A stretch of DNA of 64,000 nt from the NCBI GenBank assembly GCA_015099395.1, contig AP024096.1, forward strand, positions 2,666,001 to 2,730,000. Reading direction: 5' to 3'. A program made the translations under genes and the position numbers. This DNA is from Ktedonobacteria bacterium brp13 (GTDB lineage Bacteria; Chloroflexota; Ktedonobacteria; Ktedonobacterales; Ktedonobacteraceae). This document shows, one piece after another, positions 8,809 through 16,068 of the stretch (its first letter is position 1; each line of letters opens with the position of its first letter). The notes below the pieces were generated by a model. The model saw nothing but the letters and a program-made list of their open reading frames with translations, had not been told where the DNA came from and did no database searches.

Positions 8809-9160
8809 AGAAACCTCTCCATATATGTTTTATAAACCAAAAAAAGATTACTACTCATAAACGCCACAATGAATGCTTTTTTACGTATCTCTATGAGGAT
8901 CGAAAATCAACTCCACTGGCATCGGGATGTGACCTGAGGAAAAGATGGATGCCAAACACGAACCGGAAAAGTATGAGAGATGGTTCTCAAGGTCTCTAAG
9001 AACTGGAAAGCCCTGTTATTCTAACATTTGATCTTAATATAATAAATAATATTTATTGTTCATCATCACTGGTAAAGATGATAAAACCTCTGTCTCCCTC
9101 TCTTCTGAAAATGGCGTTTTCATCCTGGGTGGTGAACCTTTTTCATGATGGTCTTTGAGG
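8809..9160. other. intergenic, no gene seen
   Basis: AT-rich upstream region of the module-protein operon, with no convincing coding region. The promoter must be here, but I could not fix its elements. Confidence 0.4.
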
Positions 9161-9268
9161 GCTCACCGATATAGGTTTTTTGGAAATAGGCCATGAAACC
9201 GCCTTCCAGGCCAATGGAGACAGATGGGACGCCATGACGAATGCATCCTGTCGCTTGCCAGTAATATT

Positions 9269-9568
9269 CACTATCGCCTGTATAGTGCACTTAAGCACTT
9301 GTCCCCCTCTTTGAGGGGGGAGATAGCTTTAGCTATCGGGGGGAGTAAATGTTTGAATAACGTTATAATCTCGAATTAAACGCTCTTTATCACGCTCGCC
9401 TTTATCGTCTGTTATCCTCGATGACGAAATCTACGTCCGAATGAGAGATGGCTGGCGTAGAAGAGTCATCAAGAGCAGAAGGCGAGGATGGCTCCCCCCG
9501 ATAGCTAAAGCTATCTCCCCCCTCAAAGAGGGGGACAAGGGTTTAAGTGCACTATACAGGCGATAGTG
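9269..9568 (+). repeat. MITE-like palindromic repeat, copy A
   Basis: A ~300-bp repeat bounded by CACTATCGCCTGTATAGTGC and its inverse. Next inside each end is a hairpin-forming block (CCCTCTTTGAGGGGGGAGAT, then AGCTTTAGCT, then CGGGGGGAG). The centre is not palindromic. The same element recurs at 10532-10829 (inverted), 19859-20154, 45368-45416 (fragment) and 55056-55353. Confidence 0.8.
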
Positions 9569-9683
9569 ATATATTAGTTTAATACATGCTTTATATATAA
9601 TAATGGATGCTGGCATGTATTGCCCTCTTTGAGGCTCACCGGGATATGCCAAAAAGGTTCATGTCTTTTCGACAGAGCGGGCG

Positions 9684-9872
9684 ATGAAAATAACGCATAT
9701 GCTGAGGAAGTGTGAGCCTTTTTCCCTCCTTGACCATCGAATCCCGGATTATTTTCAAAGAAACGACAGACTGCCTGCCCTCATTGCCACACTCACTTCT
9801 TCAAATAGTGCACGATCGGATAGAGAGATTCTATATCGCCTCAAACAACAATTAGATCAAAAGCAGCGTTAA
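9684..9872 (+). CDS. possible small ORF upstream of the kinase
   Basis: A 62-codon reading frame ending 17 bp before the kinase start (MKITHMLRKCEPFSLLDHRI ...). The second half is polar and helical (REILYRLKQQLDQKQR). It has no clear ribosome site and no family resemblance. Its spacing to the kinase would suit a small partner protein of a two-gene module, or it may be the end of a longer gene cut by the repeat arm. Confidence 0.25.
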   Translation: MKITHMLRKCEPFSLLDHRIPDYFQRNDRLPALIATLTSSNSARSDREILYRLKQQLDQKQR

Positions 9873-9889
9873 CTGAGAGGAGCATTTCT

Positions 9890-10456
9890 ATGTGGCTCAT
9901 CGTCATGAGAGGATTGCCGGGCTGTGGAAAGAGCACCCTGAGCCGTGCATTGAGTAAGCATCTGAACTGGCCATTGATCGACAAAGATGACGTGAGAGAT
10001 TTGTTGGGAGACGAGATACCAGGAATTGGTGGTCTGGCATATGATATCATGTTCAACATTGCTCGCCGTCAGCTTTTGCAAGGGCTAAATGTCATTTGTG
10101 ACAGTCCTCTCATTTCCCGCGTGAGTTATGATCGTGCCCAAGTCATTGCGAGAGAAACACACGCTTATCTGGCAGTGATAGAGTGCACGTGCTCTGACGA
10201 GTCACTCTGGAGGAGCCGCATTACGGAACGGAAAACGTCAGGGCTGCCAACTCATCATCAAACAGATTGGGACAGCTTTCAAGCCTATCGACGTTTTTAC
10301 CTTTCGCAAGCAAACTATGCTTTCCTCCATCCTCACATTATCGTGGATACGGTCAAACCGCTTCATGACTGCCTTGCTGAAATCATGGCGTGGTTAGAAC
10401 AAGCATCTGCTTTTGCTAAAACATCCCTGGAGCAAGGCAGTCAGTATGCTCTTTGA
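9890..10456 (+). CDS. AAA_33-type P-loop kinase
   Basis: A 188-residue soluble protein starting at ATG behind GAGAGGAG. Walker A is GLPGCGKST (residues 8-16), followed by LIDKDDVRDLL, the acidic block typical of zeta-toxin-like/AAA_33 small-molecule kinases. VICDSPLISRVSYDRA fits the second Asp-containing strand, and ECTCSDESLWRSRITERK the lid with paired arginines. Such enzymes phosphorylate small hydroxyl compounds such as sugars, nucleosides or antibiotics; the exact substrate is unknown. It is the only clear gene inside a 1.7-kb unit flanked by inverted repeats, so it looks like a mobile passenger gene. A toxin or resistance role is possible but not shown. Confidence 0.75.
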   Translation: MWLIVMRGLPGCGKSTLSRALSKHLNWPLIDKDDVRDLLGDEIPGIGGLAYDIMFNIARRQLLQGLNVICDSPLISRVSYDRAQVIARETHAYLAVIECTCSDESLWRSRITERKTSGLPTHHQTDWDSFQAYRRFYLSQANYAFLHPHIIVDTVKPLHDCLAEIMAWLEQASAFAKTSLEQGSQYAL

Positions 10457-10531
10457 TGTTTGATGTGTTCTCAAAAAAAGATAGTGACAGACATCATTAT
10501 TATATATAAAGCATGTATTAAACTAATATAT

Positions 10532-10829
10532 CACTATCGTTCGGAAACTCATCAAAAACTCGTCCACCTCTCGGAGGGGGGAGATAGCTTTAGCTATCGG
10601 GGGGAGCCATCCTCGCCTTCTGCTCTCGATGACTCTTCTACGCCAGCCATCTCTCATTCGGACGTAGATTTCGTCATCGAGGATAATAGATGATAAAGGC
10701 GAGCGTGATAAAGAGCGTTTAATTCGAGATTATAACGTTATTCGAACATTTACTCCCCCCGATAGCTAAAGCTATCTCCCCCCTCAAAGAGGGGGACAAG
10801 TGCTTAAGTGCACTATACAGGCGATAGTG
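10532..10829 (-). repeat. MITE-like palindromic repeat, copy B (inverted relative to copy A)
   Basis: This is copy A in reverse, including the non-palindromic centre. The outer end (GGCGATAGTG, 10829) matches copy A. The inner end has diverged (CACTATCGTTCGGAAACTCA). With copy A it brackets the kinase gene. Confidence 0.8.
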
Positions 10830-10889
10830 AACGTTATTGGCAAGTGACATGACGCAGTTGTCATTAAACTTGTATTTTTTGTATACGCA

Positions 10890-11777
10890 TTACTTAGATG
10901 GACACTGCCCATACGCTATATAAAAATCACAACTGGTGTGATACACTTCAATCTCACGAACCCAGGCCGCGAGAACAGCATCATAGGACGCCGGGGTTGC
11001 ATCAGTGGCTGCAACGATTAGCGGCTTCAGTGTGAGGGCAGCACCATAAAAATCTTTGATCAGGAAGCTACCAATGCGCCCTCCCCAATCACCCAGAGGG
11101 ATAGGCACTTTCTTGACGGTGACATTGACCAGGCCAGCGGATTGCATTAAGAAGCCCAGTTTGCCCCCAATGGTAATATCCATATCTCTCTTCCAGCTCG
11201 CCTGCGAGATCCAATTCATGAGCTTTGCCGTTTCTGGCCCCTGATTGTTAAAGGTAAGATCCGGATCGGTCAATTCAATCCAACCACCAGGGCGTGTAAC
11301 ACGCTTGATTTCCTGTATCACAGGAGACCAGCGGTTCACTGGCAGAGCAAAGATCAGAAAGCGCTGATGAACAAAGTCAAATGAGTATGGCGGAAATGGA
11401 ATCCCCTTAAAAATATCACACTGCTGAAAACGACAATTTTTCGGAAAAGTGATTGTCGATTCAGATAATGGTGTCAGGTCAATGCCGGTAATCAACGTCC
11501 GAGGAAACTGTTGAGCCATTTCTAGCATCCAGCGCCCGGTCCCACACGCAACGTCCAGAATGGCCTCCGGCTGTCCAATAGGAGCGAGATAGTTACCAGA
11601 GATGGTTTGCCGCAATAGATAATGCTGAAAGTCCAACCGACTGACTTCCCGAATGTCCTTCGGTAACATATACATGTTCTGGTCACTTATCTGTTGCTCT
11701 TTCAATGTCTCCGTATTACTGTACTTCTTCAGAGGAGAATCCTTTGTATGAAGTATCTTCTTCTTAAACCAGGACAT
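10890..11777 (-). CDS. class I SAM-dependent methyltransferase
   Basis: A 295-residue cytoplasmic enzyme with a Rossmann methyltransferase core. Motif I is AILDVACGTGRWMLEMA (~residue 68-84), the acidic residue after strand 2 is in ITGIDLTPLS, motif post-I is RFQQCDIFKGIPFPPYSFDF, and VTRPGGWIELTDPD follows. The first ~50 residues are polar. The acceptor is not deducible; the layout is that of the Methyltransf_25/11 group acting on small molecules or lipids. It lies between the kinase composite and the TnsA remnant, so it may have come in with mobile DNA. Confidence 0.8.
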   Translation of the reverse strand: MSWFKKKILHTKDSPLKKYSNTETLKEQQISDQNMYMLPKDIREVSRLDFQHYLLRQTISGNYLAPIGQPEAILDVACGTGRWMLEMAQQFPRTLITGIDLTPLSESTITFPKNCRFQQCDIFKGIPFPPYSFDFVHQRFLIFALPVNRWSPVIQEIKRVTRPGGWIELTDPDLTFNNQGPETAKLMNWISQASWKRDMDITIGGKLGFLMQSAGLVNVTVKKVPIPLGDWGGRIGSFLIKDFYGAALTLKPLIVAATDATPASYDAVLAAWVREIEVYHTSCDFYIAYGQCPSK

Positions 11778-11799
11778 AAAACCTCTTTCTATACTTCAT

Positions 11800-12168
11800 T
11801 TATATAGACACTTTTACATAAAAGCCAGCAAAGTGTTGCCTGAGGACGAAGAAATCAGGCGTATGCCATTGGGATGTCTTACGACCAGAGCGGGCACGAT
11901 ACTAAAGTTGGATGCGCGTCGGTTGGTCATAATACTCCAAAACATCGTCGTTACGCTCCATCTCGTAGATTCCCCATAACTCAACGTGACGGCTTTCAAA
12001 CCGGATCGAGCGGCCCATTTTGACTGAAGGGTAACGCCCGCTCACGTTGGAGGCGCGATTACGCACCTTCCGCATGGGCTGTGACGAACGAATACGCTCA
12101 ATGTAGGATTGTGCCTCTTCTCTGAAATAGGCTAGATTTCGGCATCCGGGGTCTCCTTTACTGTTCAA
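11800..12168 (-). pseudogene. TnsA-like transposon endonuclease remnant with amber stop
   Basis: The first part reads AYIERIRSSQP-like residues, then VSGRYPSVKMGRSIRFESRH and YEMERNDDVLEYYDQPTRIQ. This matches the N-terminal endonuclease domain of Tn7-like TnsA proteins, in which the FES...E and YYDQP blocks are characteristic. An in-frame TAG at 11902-11904 then interrupts the frame. Translation past it continues with RKTSQWHTPDFFVLRQ, the TnsA block containing the catalytic Asp (TPDFFVL). The frame ends at 11800 next to the methyltransferase, so the C-terminal half is missing. It probably starts at a TTG (12168). No TnsB or TnsC gene is nearby. Confidence 0.7.
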
Positions 12169-12280
12169 TGATCAGGACCGTGGACTGGGCTTCAATGTAA
12201 GTAGTTTTGCCAACTACCGCCAATAGAAGAAAATGTATCTCTCCATTCGAGTATATCCGTTTGCCTCTCAAAGAGCAAGA

Positions 12281-12490
12281 ACTTCTCGCATAATTTTTCG
12301 TTTTTCTCGGGTAATTTTTCTTTATTGAGCCAAAACGGAGCGAAAACATGTCAACAGTCAAAGTCGAATGAAAGGAATGGTTGAAGGAAAAGTTAAGTTA
12401 TGCGAGAAAGTATATCCGTTTTGCTCGTTCTCCCTGCTTTTGAGACGAATTTATTTCTGAGAAAGGCGAAATGTTATCTGCGAAAGGTCA
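12281..12490. repeat. Tn7-type end: repeated TTATGCGAGAAA-like sites
   Basis: Upstream of the tnsA remnant lie at least five related sites: TTCTCGCATAA (12283-12293) and TTTTTCTCGGGTAA (12301-12314) on the minus strand, and TTATGCGAGAAAGT (12398-12411), TTATTTCTGAGAAAGG (12451-12466) and TTATCTGCGAAAGGTCA (12474-12490) on the plus strand. Multiple short sites at one end are what TnsB-type transposases bind. The opposite orientation of the two clusters suggests either a folded end or two abutting ends. The nitroreductase gene loses its normal C-terminus exactly here. Confidence 0.5.
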
Positions 12491-12802
12491 ATGAGTGTTT
12501 CTCTCGTCATTTTTTCCTCCGTTTTTCCTAAAGTCCGCGCCTATGGGGGTGACCTCTCCCGCTGCTCGCAGATTGCGTACCCAATCCACTATTCCATACA
12601 CGGAGCCCACATAGCGCTTCCCATTGCGCTCAATAGTCACTATCGGGACCGTACGCAGCTGCCCGCTTTTGCGCCCACGCACCGTGAGCAGGTACATGGG
12701 ATAGTTCCCGAATCCTACGAGCTTGACGCCTGCGCGCAGCAGGGTCAATGTCAGAATATTTGCCAAACGTACAAACGTTGGGACCTGATATGTTTTTGCC
12801 AT
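12488..12802 (-). pseudogene. deazaflavin (F420)-dependent nitroreductase, 3'-truncated
   Basis: A 104-residue reading frame of the DUF385/Ddn nitroreductase family, which uses F420H2 to reduce nitro and other compounds. The family core is present: LLTVRGRKSGQLRTVPI, ERNGKRYVGSVYG, and VDWVRNLRAAGEV. After GEV the sequence diverges (TPIGADFRKNGG...) and lacks the usual closing ~25-30 residues. The break coincides with Tn7-type end repeats, so truncation by transposon insertion is likely. A start at ATG 12802 with an AGGAGG-like site upstream is sound. Without its C-terminus, activity is doubtful. Confidence 0.65.
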
Positions 12803-12950
12803 ATGTTCCTCCTCATTCTATGAATAGAGATGTTGTCGTGATGACCACCACCTGTGACCATTACAAAGAAAGAGGGTTGAACAGTCCTTTTTGGGACAAG
12901 TACCAGTCTGATACTAGTTATATTTAGACCAAATCAAGGAACAAATTACA

Positions 12951-13421
12951 TTAACATCGCTCTCTCAACTTGTGAATGCACCGAAGAACTTCTTTTCTAT
13001 TCTTTGCGCTTTTCATCCATATAGGAATTCGAGAAACCAGGCTTTTATTATAAGTGATTGTTTGCTCTCTTAGTGCAGACTGAACATACTCCTCAAGATA
13101 CTGTAAGTGCTCAAAATTGAGAGCCCATAATACATGTCCGCAACTTGGCATCTGCAGATAGAGAGGGAAACGAAAATACCAATCGGTAGCTCCTCCAACC
13201 CACATTTGTGTACAGCTACTCTTCTCTTTAACAGCACCACAGTATGTGCAGAGAAATTTTACGCGTTTGGTAAAGTACGGACTGACAATCTCTCGTGTCC
13301 TATCAAATTCTGGTATGACATGTGCACAACGCTGGCAGCGAGGACAGCACACCAAAAACGAGGACGCAAAATCAGTGAGCCGAATATTTGGGTCTAGCAA
13401 AAAACGGTGTTTGGTGCTCAT
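12951..13421 (-). CDS. hypothetical protein with zinc-ribbon-like cysteines
   Basis: About 156 residues from the ATG at 13421 (MSTKHRFLLDPNIRLTDF); an in-frame GTG at 13460 would add 13 residues but has no ribosome site. Four cysteines in two pairs, CCPRCQRCAHV and FLCTYCGAVK, look like a zinc ribbon in the first half. The second half has a conserved-looking block (WVGGATDWYFRFPLYLQMP, SCGHVLWALNFEHLQYLEEY) and a basic helical tail. This architecture occurs in uncharacterised zinc-ribbon proteins of diverse bacteria. No membrane segment is present, no function can be assigned, and the gene stands alone. Confidence 0.55.
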   Translation of the reverse strand: MSTKHRFLLDPNIRLTDFASSFLVCCPRCQRCAHVIPEFDRTREIVSPYFTKRVKFLCTYCGAVKEKSSCTQMWVGGATDWYFRFPLYLQMPSCGHVLWALNFEHLQYLEEYVQSALREQTITYNKSLVSRIPIWMKSAKNRKEVLRCIHKLRERC

Positions 13422-13548
13422 CCATTTAATCTTCTGCTTTATAAGGAATGATGGAGACACTAATATCTGACATCATTCCTTTCGAGAGGCGAAGAGGGCC
13501 TCTGCATGAATACTGCGTGGGTACAAATACAGAGACCCCTCCCTTGCG

Positions 13549-16065
13549 CTATGGCAGGAGTAAGACGTTGAGGATATGGTTCTCGGAGATGACGGAGCCT
13601 TGATGGGCTCGTGCAAAGCCTTTAATGTCAGCGGCCTTCAGCACGACCGGCTGGTCGTTGCGCCCACCTGTAGTCGCCAGCAAGAAGGTATCGTTCCCGC
13701 GTACAAGGAAGGTTTGCAGTACCTGGTCGTCTCCTTGCAGTTCAATGGTGACGATACCTGAGGTCGCACGCCCCTTCTGGGGGAATTGACTGGCAGGGAT
13801 CTTGTTGGCGATCCCGTTACGCGTAAAGACAATCAGGCTGATCAGATTGCTGAACGGTTGCACCGTTTCGTCGCCGACAATATCCGGTTCCTCGTCAAGG
13901 TAGGAGGCACTTACGACCTCGCCACCCTTGTTGAGTGCGATGGCTGCAACACCCTGACCACTGCGACCCTGGGCACGCAGTTGCTCATCGCTGAAACGCA
14001 GGGTAATCCCTATATCGGTTGAGACAAAGTAGTCACCACGTCCACGTGAGATCAACGCACTGACGATCGTATCGCCCTCAACCAGCTTCATATCCGGCAC
14101 GCCATCGACATGGACGGCCCGATATTCGCTGAGCGGTGACTTCTTGACCTTACCCTGTGCGCTGAACGTGACAAGGTAGCGGTCTTCGTCGTAGTTATCG
14201 ACAGGCAGGATAGCGACTACGCTCTCGTCGGGTTGTAGCGCTAATATTTCGTCGATGGCCTCGCCCTTTGCGGAACGTGTGACGACGGCGAGACGATGTG
14301 CAGCCACCTGGCAGACACGTCCGGTCGAGCAGATACAGAGCACATAATCCTGGGTCGTCGTCTTGATAACCTGGCGCAGTTGCTCATCACCACGTACAGT
14401 GTTCAAGACGGCATCGTTCCCCTTACCACGCAGCTTGAAGGCATCGACGGTCAGTGCTTTCAGGGCCCCATTGCGCGTCAGTGCAACGAGCAGGGGCTCG
14501 CGCTCGTGCAGACTGGCGACTTCGGTAATCGGCGTAGTCAGCGTTATGGCGGTATCGATAACAGTACGGCGCTCGTCACCGAACTGACGGATGAGCTGCT
14601 GCATCTCTTTTTTGAGCGTGGCAATCAGAACTTTCCGATCGGCCAGGATATTCTCAAGCTCACTGATCCGCGTCTGCAGCTCGACACGCTCACGCACGTA
14701 GCGGTCAGCATCCAGCCGCGTCACCTGCGAGAGGGTCATCGAGGCGATGACGTCGGACTGAATGGGCGTCAAACTATAGCGCTCTTCGATGATTTTACGG
14801 GCCGCCGAACGATCCTCTGCCTGCTGGAAGATACGTACGACCTCTTCGGCGTGTTGCGCACCAACCATCAGTCCATCGACAACGTGCAGCCGCTCCTGGG
14901 CCTTACGCAGCTCGTATTGGGTACGCCGGGTCAGTACGTCGATCTGGTGATTATTCCAGTAGTTGAGCAGTTCGACGACACCGACCTGACGCGGCTGGCG
15001 GCCTGGCTGCATCGGCTCGCCAAAGAGAAAGACCATCTGGAACGAGAGCGCGACCTGCAGATCGGTCTCTTTGAAGAGCAGGGCGACCATCTGACCAGGA
15101 TCGGCGTCCTTACGCAGTTCCAGCACGATGCGCGTCCCTTTCTCGGTATCGCTCTCGTCGCGCATGTCGGGCATCAAACCTTCAAGCTTACGAGCATTGA
15201 TCGCTTTGACAATCGAATTCTTGACTTTATCGCGACCGATGGGAGGAATCTGCGTCACCACCAACGAGCGGCTACGCGGGGTCTCTTCCAGCCGGATATC
15301 AGAGCGTACGAAGATACGGCCCTTGCCGGTCGTGAAATAATCTTTGATGCCATCCACACCAACCACACGCCCACCCTGCGAAAAGTCAGGACCCTGAATG
15401 TACTCCATAATCTGCGCAACCGTCATCTCAGGCCGATCCAGTAATGCAATGCAGGCCCGCATGACCTCGCCCAGGTTGTGCGAAGGAATGTTGGTTGACA
15501 TGCCGACCGCGATACCACTGGATGGATTGACGATCGGCGGAATATGACCGGGCAGGTAGTCCGGTTCCAGTACTTTGGGATCTTGTTTGTAGGTCGGATG
15601 CAACGGGACCGTCGCCCGCTCCATGTCGGCCATGACCGCCTCTGCCAATGGCGAGAGGCGCATTTCAGTATAACGATAGGCGGCAGGATCATCGCCATCT
15701 TCACTACCCATGTTGCCCTGCCCCTCAATCAGCGGGTAGCGCAACGTGAACGGTTGTGACATACGGGCCGCCGCCTCATAGACCGAGGCGTCACCATGCG
15801 GATGATAGTTGCCTAGAATCAGGCCCACCACCTCGGCACTTTTGACAGTTGGACGCGACGAAAGATAGCGAGCCTCGCGCATGCCAGCCAGGATACGGCG
15901 CTGTACCGGCTTGAGTCCGTCTCGGGCATCGGGCAGTGCACGATCAGTCACTACAGAGAGTCCATACGTCGCGAATGCCTGCGAAAGAATGACCGAGAAA
16001 TCCTCACGCACAATACCATTTTCAGCGATCGTTGTATCTACATCATCAGTCGAATTACGAGCCAT
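13549..16065 (-). CDS. type II topoisomerase subunit A (GyrA/ParC family)
   Basis: An 838-residue DNA-cleaving subunit. The catalytic tyrosine is Y132 in AAYRYTEMRL. The DNA-gate block GNYHPHGDASVYEA carries Ala and Glu where E. coli GyrA has Ser83 and Asp87. A six-bladed C-terminal beta-pinwheel follows residue ~510. The QRRGGKG GyrA-box that marks true gyrase is not visible in its usual place, so a topoisomerase IV-like or non-supercoiling role is possible. It starts 3 bp after the stop of the B subunit gene, so the two are one operon. It is long, intact and compositionally like its neighbours, as expected for a core gene. Confidence 0.92.
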   Translation of the reverse strand: MARNSTDDVDTTIAENGIVREDFSVILSQAFATYGLSVVTDRALPDARDGLKPVQRRILAGMREARYLSSRPTVKSAEVVGLILGNYHPHGDASVYEAAARMSQPFTLRYPLIEGQGNMGSEDGDDPAAYRYTEMRLSPLAEAVMADMERATVPLHPTYKQDPKVLEPDYLPGHIPPIVNPSSGIAVGMSTNIPSHNLGEVMRACIALLDRPEMTVAQIMEYIQGPDFSQGGRVVGVDGIKDYFTTGKGRIFVRSDIRLEETPRSRSLVVTQIPPIGRDKVKNSIVKAINARKLEGLMPDMRDESDTEKGTRIVLELRKDADPGQMVALLFKETDLQVALSFQMVFLFGEPMQPGRQPRQVGVVELLNYWNNHQIDVLTRRTQYELRKAQERLHVVDGLMVGAQHAEEVVRIFQQAEDRSAARKIIEERYSLTPIQSDVIASMTLSQVTRLDADRYVRERVELQTRISELENILADRKVLIATLKKEMQQLIRQFGDERRTVIDTAITLTTPITEVASLHEREPLLVALTRNGALKALTVDAFKLRGKGNDAVLNTVRGDEQLRQVIKTTTQDYVLCICSTGRVCQVAAHRLAVVTRSAKGEAIDEILALQPDESVVAILPVDNYDEDRYLVTFSAQGKVKKSPLSEYRAVHVDGVPDMKLVEGDTIVSALISRGRGDYFVSTDIGITLRFSDEQLRAQGRSGQGVAAIALNKGGEVVSASYLDEEPDIVGDETVQPFSNLISLIVFTRNGIANKIPASQFPQKGRATSGIVTIELQGDDQVLQTFLVRGNDTFLLATTGGRNDQPVVLKAADIKGFARAHQGSVISENHILNVLLLP

Positions 16066-16068
16066 TGT

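Larger units (their letters stand above)
9161..10856. mobile_element. composite element: kinase gene between two inverted palindromic repeats
   Basis: Left arm 9269-9605 and right arm 10495-10829 are near-identical in inverted orientation, including a perfect 37-bp inner extension (9569-9605 against 10495-10531). The outer flanks are also partly inverted copies: GCTTGCCAGTAATATTCAC on the left against GTGAACGTTATTGGCAAGTG on the right. Between the arms are ~890 bp with a P-loop kinase gene and a short upstream reading frame. The left end carries GCTCACC (9161), the terminal motif of the 509-bp element at 54948. No transposase is encoded. I read it as a non-autonomous transposon-like unit with a passenger gene; an exact target duplication was not found. 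Confidence 0.6.

Noticed and set aside
12158..12361. 67-residue frame upstream of the TnsA remnant
   Set aside because: It spans the transposon-end repeats, has no ribosome site and is better explained as chance.
14296..15444. 382-residue frame antisense to the topoisomerase A gene
   Set aside because: It lies wholly inside a conserved housekeeping gene and has no protein family features.
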